From assembly GCA_019638795.1 (NCBI GenBank), contig JAHBTB010000002.1:248001-312000 (forward strand): a DNA stretch of 64,000 nucleotides, written 5' to 3'. The translations under genes were made by a program, and so were the position numbers. Shown here piece after piece: positions 40,257 to 49,159 of this stretch. The DNA is from Fimbriimonadaceae bacterium. GTDB lineage: Bacteria > Armatimonadota > Fimbriimonadia > Fimbriimonadales > Fimbriimonadaceae. The notes beneath the pieces were generated by a model. The model was not told the origin of the DNA. It saw only the letters and a program-made list of their open reading frames with translations, and searched no databases. The stretch's first letter is position 1. The number at the start of each line of letters is the position of its first letter.

Positions 40257-41453
40257 TCAGTGGGCGATCTTCGGCCAGGCCTTCGCGAAGTCGAACCCCG
40301 GGCTGTGTTCCAGGTTGTGGCATTTGGCGCACGTGTCTGGGCCGACCCGGGCTGGTTTTTCCGTTGCCGGGGCGGTGGCGTGTTTTTGCAGTGGGCCATG
40401 GCAAGACTCGCAGCCGACGTCGGCAAGGCCTGGCGTCGTCACCCGGTCACGGAAGCCGACTTTGCTGTCCAGGCCGACGACATGGCAGGGAAGGCACTCG
40501 GGGTCCCGCCCTTGGCCCTTGTCTTCCAGTGTCTTCAGGGCGTGGGCGTGGCCCGACTTACGCCAGGCCGCGTCGGCGGCCGCGTGACAGGGGGCGCATG
40601 CGGCCGAGCCGGCGTACGAGGCGGAGTCTGTGCGGGGCAGGGCTTCGACCAGCTTCTCACCCTCCACACGCTTGAGGTAGCGCCGAAACACACCGGCGAC
40701 TTCCTGGGCGGCTGGGCTGGGTCGGGAGACGTCGAAGCCAGGCCCTAACTCAATCCCCGTCGCCGACTTGAACGACCCACCGGACCACTCGGCCCGCACC
40801 AGCGCCTTTCCCCGCTCGCCGCAACTGACGAGCAGGGTCTGGCCGACCTTGACCGGCTTGGTCGTCAACGAAGAACTGCGGTAGGCGACCAATCGGAGGG
40901 ACGGGTGCTCGGTGGCGAGCTTCCTGGCCCGGTCTTGCCCCCCGGTGGTGAGGACGATGTTGGTGCCTGGCTGGACCGCCACCGGCTGGCTCGGGTCGTC
41001 CACCGTGACGCCGAAGGGGCCCTTCGCCATGTCGGTCAGGATCTCCATGCCCGGGCCGGTGAAGACCCGCCCGATCCAGCGGAACTTGCCGAGGGCCGCC
41101 AGGTTCCCGGCGAACCCGGGGCCGCTTCTCAGGTCTTCCTCGGACAAGAGCGCGGCGTCGACGCGGTAGTAGGCCATCGATTCAGCGAGGGCCTCGGCCT
41201 TGAGTTGGTCTTGGCGGGTCAGCCCGCCCGAGAGCCGACCCATGTCCAGCACGAGCGACCGGGCGGGGTCAAGCCCGTCCAACGCCTGGGCCCGGCGCAC
41301 GATTCCTCCCGTCATGGGCGAGGTGCAGCCACATGGGGACAGGTAGCCCTGGGTGTCGCCCATGATGACGACCGTCCAGGTGTCGGCGGGTCGTGGCGCG
41401 GCGACGCCGCAACCCACCGCCAAAGCCGCGACGAGCCAAAGAAGGAGTTTCAC
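40257..41453 (-). CDS. Tetraheme cytochrome c with metallophosphatase-like N-terminal domain
   Basis: This is a 398-residue exported protein with a signal or lipoprotein-like N-terminus (ALAVGC). The first 230 residues resemble the 5'-nucleotidase/metallophosphatase-type domain that precedes multiheme cytochromes, with the conserved GDTQGYLSPCGC (about 32-43) and GGIVRRAQALD. The C-terminal part carries four CxxCH heme-binding motifs: CAPCH (286), CLPCH (320), CESCH (348) and CAKCH (375), like the cytochrome c554 family. It probably moves electrons in the periplasm; the partner is unknown. The GTG start overlaps the stop of the DUF1573 gene (GTGA), so the two are translationally coupled. Confidence 0.82.
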   Translation of the reverse strand: MKLLLWLVAALAVGCGVAAPRPADTWTVVIMGDTQGYLSPCGCTSPMTGGIVRRAQALDGLDPARSLVLDMGRLSGGLTRQDQLKAEALAESMAYYRVDAALLSEEDLRSGPGFAGNLAALGKFRWIGRVFTGPGMEILTDMAKGPFGVTVDDPSQPVAVQPGTNIVLTTGGQDRARKLATEHPSLRLVAYRSSSLTTKPVKVGQTLLVSCGERGKALVRAEWSGGSFKSATGIELGPGFDVSRPSPAAQEVAGVFRRYLKRVEGEKLVEALPRTDSASYAGSAACAPCHAAADAAWRKSGHAHALKTLEDKGQGRDPECLPCHVVGLDSKVGFRDRVTTPGLADVGCESCHGPLQKHATAPATEKPARVGPDTCAKCHNLEHSPGFDFAKAWPKIAH

Positions 41454-43063
41454 CGCACCTCGGCCGCCACGGGGACCTCGATGAGTGGCTGGGCGTTGTC
41501 GTCCGTGCGGATCTTGATCGTGCCGCTCAAGCTACCGGTCAGGGCCTTGCCGTCAAACTCGGCGACGACCCGCCAGGTGTCGCTGGACACCCTCTCCGGC
41601 CACACCTTCAGGTGGTCGTTGTCAACGCTGGCGCCCTTGACGGTGAAGGGGCGGCCAGGTCGTGTGACAAAGACGGCGTAGCGCCGCGGTGCCTTGTCGA
41701 TGAGTCCCAGGTAGAGCTGGCCCGGGTCGGCGGCGATGCCGCGCTGGACGTTGAAAGCGTGGTAGAGGTGATGCCACACCTTGTCGTCGGTTTCGACGAC
41801 AAGGGTCGCCAGCATGCGACCGGTGACCGACCCTGGGCTGATCAGGAGGTCGATCTTGTAGCCGTGTCGGTCCTCGGTGGGGCCGCCGAGTTCGGGGTCG
41901 GCCATCTTGCCCGACCAGGGTTCGAAGGCCACGGCGGCGTTGAGACCCTGGACATAGACCCGCTTGACTTTGAGGTCCACGCCTTTGGCGAGGGCCAGAT
42001 AATAGGTCGCCTTGCCGCTGTCGTCTTCCATGTAGACCAGGCCCCGGCCCTTGTCGCGCAGGAACCGGTAGGCCGGCTTGACGTTGCCTTTGACCTCGAC
42101 GATCGTCATCGGCCGGTCGGGGTCACTGGTGGTGACATAGAGCTGCTTGTGGAACGGGCCGGGGAACATCGTCGTGTCGGCCCCGAAGGTGACCCGGGTG
42201 TTTTCGCCCGGTGAAAGGATGCTGGTCGCGCGGATGGAGAAGCAACTGCAGTCAGGGACCACTTGGAGGGCGCTCCGCCCGTCACCCAGGTTCGTGACCT
42301 CGAAGACTCCGTACGCCGGTTGCCCCTGGGTCACCTCGCCAAAGTCAACGACGGTGGGATTGACGCGGGTATGGGCTTTGCCGGCGTACACCTGCTTCCG
42401 GTCCTTGACCGCTTTGCGCAGGAACGCGGCGAGTTCAAGGTCGCCGACCGCGGCGCCCTTCTCGGCACCGTTGACCGCATGCGGGTAGTTCGCGATGGTG
42501 TCAGCCCGGGCCATAGCCGACGTGCCGGGTGGCAGTTGGCCAAGCCCCAGGTACTGGCCGATGAGGAACACGGTCTCGTTCTGGACGTGGATGTCGTCGA
42601 TCGAGGTCGTGTCGTTCACCCGGTGCAGAGCGACGACGCCCTCCACCCGTGGGTCGGCCGGGTCGTCGCTGACAAACGACACGAGACCCTTGGGGAGTTT
42701 GGTGGTCTCGTCAGGCGGAAGCTTGTCGACGAAGCCGATCTTGATCTGACCCTTCTCCGCCACGGTCACGGTGAAGTGAGGCAGGGCGGCCTTCCACACC
42801 TCGACGGCCTTCTGGACGGCGGCCCGGAAGCCGGGCCGACGGATTTCGGGGACACCGGCGAAGTCAAGTTGGATCGCGACCTTGTCCTCAGGCAGCCTGT
42901 CCGCCAGGCGGGCCGCCTTCTCCCAGTCTTTGGCGTTGGTGGCGTCGACAACCTTCTGGACCGTCGCCTGGAACGTCCGGTCGGCACCGGCGGGGACCAC
43001 CGGCATCGGCTGCTGGCCGATCCGGTTCAGCGCGCAGGCGAGGACAAAGGCGGTCAGCATCAT
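41450..43063 (-). CDS. Exported protein with degenerate metzincin-like region and DUF1573 domain
   Basis: This 537-residue protein has a signal-like N-terminus and its ATG at 43063 within GTG-ATG-ATG (any of these could start). About residues 85-190 resemble a matrixin/metzincin fold, but the zinc motif HExxHxxGxxH is replaced position for position by FLIGQYLGLGQ, so no metal site remains. A DUF1573 Ig-like domain follows (about 236-330, VVDFGEVTQGQPAYGVFEVTNLG, CSCFSIRATSILSPGE). The last 200 residues are further beta-sandwich-like. It is coupled to the tetraheme cytochrome gene and may serve it as a periplasmic partner; that is an inference. Confidence 0.68.
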   Translation of the reverse strand: MMLTAFVLACALNRIGQQPMPVVPAGADRTFQATVQKVVDATNAKDWEKAARLADRLPEDKVAIQLDFAGVPEIRRPGFRAAVQKAVEVWKAALPHFTVTVAEKGQIKIGFVDKLPPDETTKLPKGLVSFVSDDPADPRVEGVVALHRVNDTTSIDDIHVQNETVFLIGQYLGLGQLPPGTSAMARADTIANYPHAVNGAEKGAAVGDLELAAFLRKAVKDRKQVYAGKAHTRVNPTVVDFGEVTQGQPAYGVFEVTNLGDGRSALQVVPDCSCFSIRATSILSPGENTRVTFGADTTMFPGPFHKQLYVTTSDPDRPMTIVEVKGNVKPAYRFLRDKGRGLVYMEDDSGKATYYLALAKGVDLKVKRVYVQGLNAAVAFEPWSGKMADPELGGPTEDRHGYKIDLLISPGSVTGRMLATLVVETDDKVWHHLYHAFNVQRGIAADPGQLYLGLIDKAPRRYAVFVTRPGRPFTVKGASVDNDHLKVWPERVSSDTWRVVAEFDGKALTGSLSGTIKIRTDDNAQPLIEVPVAAEVR

Positions 43064-43093
43064 CACTCCGTAGACGGGCCCAAGGGGCCCGGA

Positions 43094-44213
43094 TTACTCG
43101 ACATAGTCGTCTTCTGATGCCGGCGGCCTCTTAAGGAACGCCTCGATGAAGCCGTCGATGTCACCGTCCATCACCGCCAGGACATTCCCCGTCTCGTGGC
43201 CGGTCCGGTGGTCCTTCACCATCGTGTACGGTTGCATGACGTAGCTCCGGATCTGGCGGCCCCACTCCGCGGGGCCGATGTCGCCCTTCAGGGCCTTCAG
43301 CTTGGCCGCGTCCTCGGTCTGTTGCAGGGCGGCGAGGCGCGACGTGAGCACCTTCAACGCGGCCGCGCGGTTCTTGTGCTGGCTCCGTTCGCTCTGGGCG
43401 AAGACGACGATGCCGGTCGGGATGTGCGTCATGCGCACCGCACTCTCGGTCTTGTTGACGTGCTGTCCGCCAGCCCCTCCGGCGCGGAGAGTCTCCTCCT
43501 TGACTTCGGACATGTCGATCTGGAACTCGGCTTCCTCGACTTCGGGCAGGACTTCGACGCGGACGAACGACGTGTGGCGGCGTGCGGCGGCGTCATAGGG
43601 CGAAATGCGGACGAGGCGGTGGACACCGCCCTCACACTTCAGGTAGCCGTAGGCGTTCGCGCCGGTGACCTCGAAGCTGACGTTGCGGTAGCCGGTCACG
43701 TCGCCCGGGGTCTCGCTGACGACTTCGATCTTGTAGCCCTTGGTCTGGGCCCAGCGCGAATACATCCGGAAGACCATCTCGGCCCAGTCACAGGCCTCGC
43801 TGCCTCCGGCTCCGGCACTGATCTCGACCAAGGCGTTGTTGCCGTCGTGCTCGCCGCTCAGCAGAGTCTGGAGCTCGTAGGCGTCCAAGTCTTTGATGAA
43901 CTGCAGGGCGTCTTTGTCGGCGAGGGCCTCCAGTTCGGGGTCCTCTTCGCCGGCGAGAAGCTCGTAGTTGTCACGAACCTCCCCCTCCCTCTTGGCGAGG
44001 GCCTTGAAGGGGTTGATCATGTCTCGGAGCCGGGCTGCCTTTTGGAGTTCCTTCTGTGCGGCCGAAGGATCGTCCCAAAACCCAGGCTCTGCTTGCCTTT
44101 CTTCTAGTTTTTGAAGCTGGGATTCCAAGCGGGGCAGGTCAAAGATGCCCCCTGATAGCGTCCAGGCGGGCCTTCGCCTCGGACAGCGCTTGATGCTGCT
44201 CCATGGTCAACAT
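43094..44213 (-). CDS. prfB: Peptide chain release factor 2, with programmed +1 frameshift
   Basis: RF2 ends translation at UGA and UAA. The gene is split by an in-frame TGA: 24 codons from ATG 44213 (MLTMEQHQALSEAK) run to CTT at 44142-44144, then TGA; a +1 shift continues as DLPRLESQLQKLEE to 43094. The product is about 372 residues. The site AGGGGG-CAT-CTT-TGA-C is nearly identical to that of E. coli, where RF2 shortage favours the shift. The catalytic GGQ loop is GAGGQHVNKTESAVR. The codon-recognition tripeptide reads S-P-Y (RISPYDAAARRHTSF) where RF2 normally has S-P-F. Confidence 0.95.
44138..44153 (-). promoter_or_regulatory. RF2 programmed frameshift site
   Basis: On the minus strand it reads AGGGGG, CAT, CTT, TGA, C. 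The purine block acts as an internal Shine-Dalgarno, and CTT-T slips +1 at the poorly read TGA. E. coli has TAT in place of CAT. It is autoregulatory: scarce RF2 raises RF2 synthesis. Confidence 0.93.
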
Positions 44214-44236
44214 GGGGCTGGTTGTACCCGGCGGGC

Positions 44237-44575
44237 TCAGCCGCGGCTGTCCAACAGTCCGCCTTGGCGACCCGAGGCGGCGTAGCGGGCCAGGCCGCGC
44301 CGGTCGCGGTAGGCGGCCGCCATCTCTCCGACGAGGTCGCCCTGGGCTTCGGCGATCGCCTGTTCGACGGCCCGCTCGCAGGACCGCGCGGCTTCCAAGA
44401 CCGCAGCCGACTCCCGGTCAAGTGGCGCGCTGGCCAGGCTCAAGATCGCCGATTCCCGGGCACGCAGTGTCTCGGCGAAATCGTCCCAGTCGCCCCGCCG
44501 GGCCGCGGCGAGGAGGGCGTGGGTGAGCACAAGCACCTTTTCGGCGCACTTCAGTTGGCTGGTCTCAAGCGGCAC
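44237..44575 (-). CDS. fliT: FliT-like flagellar protein
   Basis: This 112-residue helical protein is rich in Arg, Glu and Ala (VLVLTHALLAAARRGDWDDF, LRARESAIL). Its size, helix pattern and position just after fliS, overlapping it by 11 bases, match FliT, the chaperone of the flagellar cap protein FliD. The sequence match is weak and the assignment rests largely on context. A helical coiled-coil protein of unrelated function is possible. Confidence 0.55.
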   Translation of the reverse strand: MPLETSQLKCAEKVLVLTHALLAAARRGDWDDFAETLRARESAILSLASAPLDRESAAVLEAARSCERAVEQAIAEAQGDLVGEMAAAYRDRRGLARYAASGRQGGLLDSRG

Positions 44576-44984
44576 TTTGCCCCTCCCCGACGGTCAGCAG
44601 TTGGGGCGCCTTGTCTTGGGCGGTCAGCCGTGACCAACCCTCGCGCAGGTCGCTCATCACCTTGATTGCTTGGTCGATATAGCTCGACTGGTCGGTGACG
44701 TTGGCCTGGACCAGACGGTCGTAGACGAAGGAGTAGAGCGCGGCGAGGTTTTGGGCGATTTCGCCCCCCTTCTCCAAGTCGAGGGTACCGGTCAGTTCGG
44801 CGACAATCTTTTGCGCGCGTTGAAGGTTTTCGTTCTGTTTGTAGAGGTCACCGGTCTCCATGGCGTGCTTGCCGGCCTCCATGAAGCGGAGGGCGCCGTC
44901 ATAGAGCATCACGACGAGTTGGAGGGGGGAGGCGCTGGTCACCGCAGCCTTGCGGTATTGGTCGATCGACTTGCCGTACGTCAC
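44565..44984 (-). CDS. fliS: Flagellar export chaperone FliS
   Basis: This 139-residue four-helix protein binds the C-terminus of flagellin before export. Family features are the start YGKSIDQYRKAAVTSASPLQ, LVVMLYDGALRFMEAGKHAM and NLQRAQKIVAELTGTLDLEKGGEIA (as consecutive blocks). The GTG at 44984 is chosen: AAGGA lies at suitable distance and the upstream TTG adds residues foreign to the family. No flagellin, hook or motor gene lies in the window, so this pair is detached from the main flagellar cluster. Confidence 0.85.
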   Translation of the reverse strand: MTYGKSIDQYRKAAVTSASPLQLVVMLYDGALRFMEAGKHAMETGDLYKQNENLQRAQKIVAELTGTLDLEKGGEIAQNLAALYSFVYDRLVQANVTDQSSYIDQAIKVMSDLREGWSRLTAQDKAPQLLTVGEGQSAA

Positions 44985-45038
44985 TCGGTCGGTCCTTGGG
45001 GGCTGGTGGCCCAAGGAGATTGTCGGCCCGAGCCGGGC

Positions 45039-45506
45039 CTAACTTGATGGCTGTTCGGGGCGGCGCGGATAGGTGGCCAACCCGACGAGAATGATCCAGG
45101 CCAGCCAGCCGAGGGGGACCATCACGACCCAGCGTTCCGGGTACTCCGGCATCGGGAGGTCTTGGGCATAGCGCCCCAGGTTCGATTGTTGGAGGCGCAG
45201 AAAGACAAACACCCCGGCGGCCATCGCTCCGCCCATGAAGGCGGCCAAGCCGGCGGCCTCAAGCTTGCGGATGACGACGACGCCAAAGACGGTGGCCGGG
45301 ACACCGCCAAAGACGGCCATCTGACCCAACCCCGAGACGGCGTACTCCTTGAAGACGAACCAGGGCCAGACGACCATGGCGTAGGTGATGAGGCTCCCGA
45401 CCAGGACGACCATGCAACCGCCCAGCAACTGCGTCTCAAGGTCGCGTTTGCGTCGGGGATACCCCCCTTCGATCTTTTCGTCGGTCTGAAGCGGTTCAAA
45501 TGGCAT
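45039..45506 (-). CDS. Small membrane protein of unknown function (about 4 TM segments)
   Basis: This 155-residue protein has a charged N-terminus of about 25 residues followed by roughly four hydrophobic segments (about 28-52, 58-76, 84-104 and 126-145). I do not recognise the family. It lies between fliS and gap on the same strand. A TATCCT -10-like hexamer (45519-45524) sits 12 bases before the ATG. Confidence 0.6.
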   Translation of the reverse strand: MPFEPLQTDEKIEGGYPRRKRDLETQLLGGCMVVLVGSLITYAMVVWPWFVFKEYAVSGLGQMAVFGGVPATVFGVVVIRKLEAAGLAAFMGGAMAAGVFVFLRLQQSNLGRYAQDLPMPEYPERWVVMVPLGWLAWIILVGLATYPRRPEQPSS

Positions 45507-45518
45507 GGCCGCCCCGAT

Positions 45519-45524
45519 AGGATA
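45519..45524 (-). promoter_or_regulatory. TATCCT -10-like hexamer before the membrane protein
   Basis: TATCCT on the minus strand ends 12 bases upstream of ATG 45506, implying a very short leader. Confidence 0.4.
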
Positions 45525-45561
45525 CGCGACGACACGGGCGTTGTCGCCGAAGATGTGTGCG

Positions 45562-45593
45562 GACCGGCCCCCTCGAAGAGCAGGGGGCCGGTC
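45562..45593 (-). terminator. Hairpin after gap
   Basis: A perfect 12-base inverted repeat (GACCGGCCCCCT and its complement with an 8-base loop) lies just past the gap stop at 45601. No T-run follows, so termination may be factor-assisted or the stem may protect the mRNA end. Confidence 0.6.
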
Positions 45594-45600
45594 GTCGGGG

Positions 45601-46611
45601 TCAGAAGCCCTTGGCGGCGATGAAGTCGCAGATGTCGGCGATGCGGCAGCTGTAACCCCATTCGTTGTCGTACCAGGCGACGATCTTGCACATGTCGTCG
45701 AGGACGATCGTGTCCACCGCCGAGAAGACCGAACTGTGGGGGTTGCCCTTCAGGTCGCTGCTGACCAACGGCTCGTCGCTGTAAAGGAGGATCCCCTTCA
45801 TCGGGCCGTCGGCGAACTCCTTCATCGCCGCGTTGATCTCGTCCGCGCTCGCCGCGCGTCCCAGGTGGGCGGTGAAGTCGACGACCGAGACGGTCGGCAC
45901 AGGCACCCGGAACGCCATGCCGGTGAACTTGCCCTTGAGCTCGGGGATGACGAGGCCGACGGCCTTGGCGGCGCCGGTGCTGCTTGGCACGACGTTCTCG
46001 GCGGCGGCGCGGGCGTCGCGCAAGTCCTTGGCGGCGGTGTCCACCGTGCGCTGGCTGTTCGTGTAGGCGTGGACAGTGGTCAGCAGCCCCTTCTCAATCC
46101 CGAACTTTTCGTGCAGCACCTTAGCGACCGGAGCGAGGCCGTTCGTGGTGCAACTCGCGTTGCTGATGACGCTGTGTTTGGCCGCGTCGTACATGCCGTC
46201 GTTCACGCCCAGGACGATGGTGACGTCCTCGTTCTTGGCCGGTGCGCTGATGACGACCTTCTTCGCGCCGCCCGAGGTGATGTGGGCCCGGGCCGCGTTG
46301 GCGTCGGTGAAGCGGCCGGTGGACTCGATGACGATGTCACACCCCAGGTCGCCCCACGGGATTTTCGCGGGGTCGGTCTCGGCAAAGACTTTGAACTTGT
46401 CGCCGTCCACCGTGATCGACCCTTCTGCGGACTCCACGCCCCCCGCCCAGGGCCCGTAGGTCGTGTCGTACTTGAAGAGGTGGGCGTTTGTCTTTGTGTC
46501 GGTCAAGTCGTTGATCGCGACGACGTCATGCTTTCCCTTGTAGTGGGTCAGCAGGGTGCGTAGGCTGAGCCGCCCGATCCGTCCAAAACCGTTGATGCCG
46601 ATCCTTGCCAT
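45601..46611 (-). CDS. gap: Glyceraldehyde-3-phosphate dehydrogenase
   Basis: This 336-residue glycolytic enzyme converts glyceraldehyde 3-phosphate to 1,3-bisphosphoglycerate with NAD. The Rossmann start is [11 protein letters not shown] with INDLTD (Asp favouring NAD). Catalytic Cys is in [12 protein letters not shown] (residue 154) and His in [11 protein letters not shown] (about 181). [12 protein letters not shown] is the conserved C-terminal motif. The start has GAGG upstream and a TAGACT hexamer 21 bases before the ATG. No pgk or tpi gene follows. Confidence 0.97.
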   Translation of the reverse strand: MARIGINGFGRIGRLSLRTLLTHYKGKHDVVAINDLTDTKTNAHLFKYDTTYGPWAGGVESAEGSITVDGDKFKVFAETDPAKIPWGDLGCDIVIESTGRFTDANAARAHITSGGAKKVVISAPAKNEDVTIVLGVNDGMYDAAKHSVISNASCTTNGLAPVAKVLHEKFGIEKGLLTTVHAYTNSQRTVDTAAKDLRDARAAAENVVPSSTGAAKAVGLVIPELKGKFTGMAFRVPVPTVSVVDFTAHLGRAASADEINAAMKEFADGPMKGILLYSDEPLVSSDLKGNPHSSVFSAVDTIVLDDMCKIVAWYDNEWGYSCRIADICDFIAAKGF

Positions 46612-46632
46612 TGAATGCCTCGTGACCCGGCC

Positions 46633-46638
46633 AGTCTA
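46633..46638 (-). promoter_or_regulatory. TAGACT -10-like hexamer for gap
   Basis: On the minus strand TAGACT lies 21 bases before the gap ATG, giving a leader of about 14 bases that contains GAGG. It directly follows the hairpin at 46639-46655, so termination and restart abut. Confidence 0.45.
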
Positions 46639-46655
46639 CCGGTGCGAGGCACCGG
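46639..46655 (-). terminator. Hairpin after the antiporter gene
   Basis: CCGGTGC and GCACCGG form a 7-base-pair stem with a 3-base loop, 9 bases after the antiporter stop. There is no T-run. It separates the antiporter from gap. Confidence 0.45.
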
Positions 46656-46663
46656 GGGACTGG

Positions 46664-47947
46664 TCAGGCGGGCTCTCCGGCGGGGACCCCGGGCCGCTTC
46701 TTCTCCATGATCCAACTGTAGAGCGGTGAGGCCATGAGGGTCGTGATGACGGCCATCAGGACCAAGACCGTGTACAGCCGCTGGGTGATGACCCCTTGTT
46801 GCAAGCCGATGTTGAGGATGATCAACTCCATCAGGCCGCGCGAGTTCATCAGGGTGCCGATGGCGAAGCTTTCGCGCCACGGTTCCTTGTTGGCCCGCGC
46901 GGCAAGGGTGCAGGAGACACCTTTCCCGAACACCGCGACGCCCAGGGCGGCCAGGGCGAACGTCCAAAGCTCTGGCGAGTCGATCAGGCCCATCTTGGTG
47001 TTGAGGCCGCTGAAGACAAAGAAGAGCGGGAGCATGAACGAGACCACGAACGGCTCGATTTTCTCCTTGAGGCCTTCTGCCAGCGCACCTTTGGGGATGG
47101 CCGTGCCGCAAATGAACGCGCCAAAGACGGCGTAGACGCCGACAAGGTCGGTGAACCACGACCCCAGCATCACGACGATGAGGACGACCGCGAAGGCGTC
47201 CGCGCTCATCTCATTGGCCTTTTCGACGGCTTGGGCGACCTTTCTGAACAGGGCCTTGCCGACCGTCAGCATGAAGATGGCGTACAGGATGCCGCCGCCG
47301 ATGGCCAACCAGGCGTACGACGGGTTGGATTTCGTGCTGGCGACGACGACGGCGAGTCCGACCCACGCCACGACGTCGTCCATCGCCCCCGCCGACAGGG
47401 CGAGCGTCCCCATGGACGTGCCGGAGATGCCTTTCTCACGGATGATCCGGGCGAGCATCGGGAACGCGGTGATGCACATGGCCGCGCCCATGTAGAGCGC
47501 CGCTTGGTCGACTCCGACGTGCGGCTCAAAGAGGCCGAACCGGGGATAGACCAGGTGGACCAGTCCGATGCCGAGGATGAACGGGACGACGATGCCGCTT
47601 GCTGAAACGGCGAGGGCGCCCTTGGCCCTCGACCGGAGGAGGTTGATGTCCAAGTCGACGCCGACGAGGAACATGTACAGCGACAGGCCGACCTGGCTGA
47701 TCGCGTAGACGACTTGGATGGTCGGATGCCGCCCTCCACCGGGCAAAGTGAGCGGGAAGAGCGCGTCCGACAGTTGAGGGGCGACCGCGCCCAGGAGCGA
47801 CGGGCCGAGGCACACGCCCGCGATCATCTCGCCGACCACCTGCGTCTGGCCCAGGAACCGGCGCCCGAGCCAACCGATGAGGCGGCACACCGCCAGGATG
47901 ATCGCAATCTGCAAGAAGACGTGGATACCGAGCTGAAGGTCGTTCAT
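46664..47947 (-). CDS. CPA2-family sodium or potassium/proton antiporter
   Basis: This 427-residue membrane transporter has about 12 hydrophobic segments. Family features are GEMIAGVCLGPSLLG, FLVGVDLDINLL, MCITAFPMLARIIREKG and LALSAGAMDDVVAW, the last with the conserved acidic pair near mid-protein. It exchanges Na+ or K+ for protons. The KTN/TrkA nucleotide-binding domain found on many Kef proteins is absent, so the protein ends with the membrane domain and a short tail. The ion is not evident from sequence. Confidence 0.88.
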   Translation of the reverse strand: MNDLQLGIHVFLQIAIILAVCRLIGWLGRRFLGQTQVVGEMIAGVCLGPSLLGAVAPQLSDALFPLTLPGGGRHPTIQVVYAISQVGLSLYMFLVGVDLDINLLRSRAKGALAVSASGIVVPFILGIGLVHLVYPRFGLFEPHVGVDQAALYMGAAMCITAFPMLARIIREKGISGTSMGTLALSAGAMDDVVAWVGLAVVVASTKSNPSYAWLAIGGGILYAIFMLTVGKALFRKVAQAVEKANEMSADAFAVVLIVVMLGSWFTDLVGVYAVFGAFICGTAIPKGALAEGLKEKIEPFVVSFMLPLFFVFSGLNTKMGLIDSPELWTFALAALGVAVFGKGVSCTLAARANKEPWRESFAIGTLMNSRGLMELIILNIGLQQGVITQRLYTVLVLMAVITTLMASPLYSWIMEKKRPGVPAGEPA

Positions 47948-48071
47948 GCCAAACCGCCCCTAGACGTGCCTTGAACCGTCAGAAAGCACACTGGATTCGC
48001 CTCGTCCCTCGTCCTGACCATTGTCAGGCCACGCCGAGACCAGTCGAAATCGCATGATACGCCAACTTGCA

Positions 48072-49139
48072 ATGCGGAACAAGAATTACATGAAAGCGCT
48101 CGCCGCCCTGCTTGCGGCCATGGTGGTCGTCGTCGGTTGCGGCGGGGGTGGCGGCGGTACGGCGGCAAGCACTTCTGGTTCGACAGGGTCGACCTCGGGA
48201 GGGACGACGGGCGGCAGCTCGACGGGAGGCGGCACGACGGGCACGACCGGAGGCACGCCCGGCACTCCGGACCTCGGGCCGAACGCCAACTTACGGGGCA
48301 AACGGGTACTGCCTGCCGACGACCCCTGGAACACCCCGGTCGACACGATGCCGGTGGACCGCAACAGCGCCAACCTCATCGCGTCGATCGGGCTCACCAA
48401 AGGCTTGCACCCGGACTTCGGGGCGAATTGGAACGGCGGCCCGTTCGGCATCCCTTACATCGTCGTCGCGGGAAGCCAGGCCAAGGTGCCGATGAGCTTC
48501 GACTACGCCGACGAGAGTGACCCTGGCCCGTACCCGTTCCCGGCCGACGCGCCTATCGAAGGCGGGGCGGCCAGCGACGGCGACCGCCATGTCCTCGTGA
48601 TCGACCGCGACAACTGGACGCTCTACGAAACATGGGACAGCCACCCGCAGGGTGGGGGCGCGTCCTGGCACTGCGGTTCCGGGGCCAAGTTCAACCTGAC
48701 CACGGGCACGACCCGCCCGGCCGGGTGGACGAGCGCCGATGCGGCGGGCCTGCCGGTCTTTCCTGGGCTGGTGCGCTACGACGAGGTCTCGGCAGGTGAG
48801 ATCAACCACGCCTTGCGGTTCACCGTGGCGACGACCCGTCGCGCCTACGTCGCGCCGGCCCGCCATTGGGCGAGCAGCAACACCGACCCGGACCGCCCGC
48901 CAATGGGGATGCGGGTGCGGCTCAAGGCGTCCTTTGACATCTCGACCTTCCCGCCCCAGGCGCAGGTCGTGCTCCGGGCCATGAAGAAGTACGGGATGAT
49001 CGTCGCCGACAACGGTTCGGACTGGTACGTGTCCGGCGCGCCGGACTCCCGTTGGGACGACGAGCAACTGAACACGCTGAAAACGGTGCAGGGCTCGAAC
49101 TTCGAAGTCGTCCAGATGGGGCCGGTGACGAGCGGGTGA
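48072..49139 (+). CDS. Lipoprotein with Gly/Ser/Thr linker and unclassified secreted domain
   Basis: This 355-residue protein has a lipoprotein signal (AAMVVVVGC), then a low-complexity Gly/Ser/Thr linker of about 50 residues (repeated GSTGSTSGG-like units). The globular domain of about 280 residues contains DDPWNTPVDTMPVDRNSANL, HVLVIDRDNWTLYETWDSHP and RPPMGMRVRLKASFDIS. It belongs to a secreted family I recall from actinobacterial and other genomes without assigned function. ATG 48090 is an alternative start, and the frame is open upstream to 48021. It is divergent from the antiporter gene. Confidence 0.68.
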   Translation: MRNKNYMKALAALLAAMVVVVGCGGGGGGTAASTSGSTGSTSGGTTGGSSTGGGTTGTTGGTPGTPDLGPNANLRGKRVLPADDPWNTPVDTMPVDRNSANLIASIGLTKGLHPDFGANWNGGPFGIPYIVVAGSQAKVPMSFDYADESDPGPYPFPADAPIEGGAASDGDRHVLVIDRDNWTLYETWDSHPQGGGASWHCGSGAKFNLTTGTTRPAGWTSADAAGLPVFPGLVRYDEVSAGEINHALRFTVATTRRAYVAPARHWASSNTDPDRPPMGMRVRLKASFDISTFPPQAQVVLRAMKKYGMIVADNGSDWYVSGAPDSRWDDEQLNTLKTVQGSNFEVVQMGPVTSG

Positions 49140-49159
49140 CCGGCCTGCTTCGGGCCACA

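Noticed and set aside
43094-44213. Frameshift error or pseudogene in prfB
   Set aside because: The in-frame TGA sits in the exact AGGGGG-N3-CTT-TGA-C context of the known RF2 autoregulatory frameshift.
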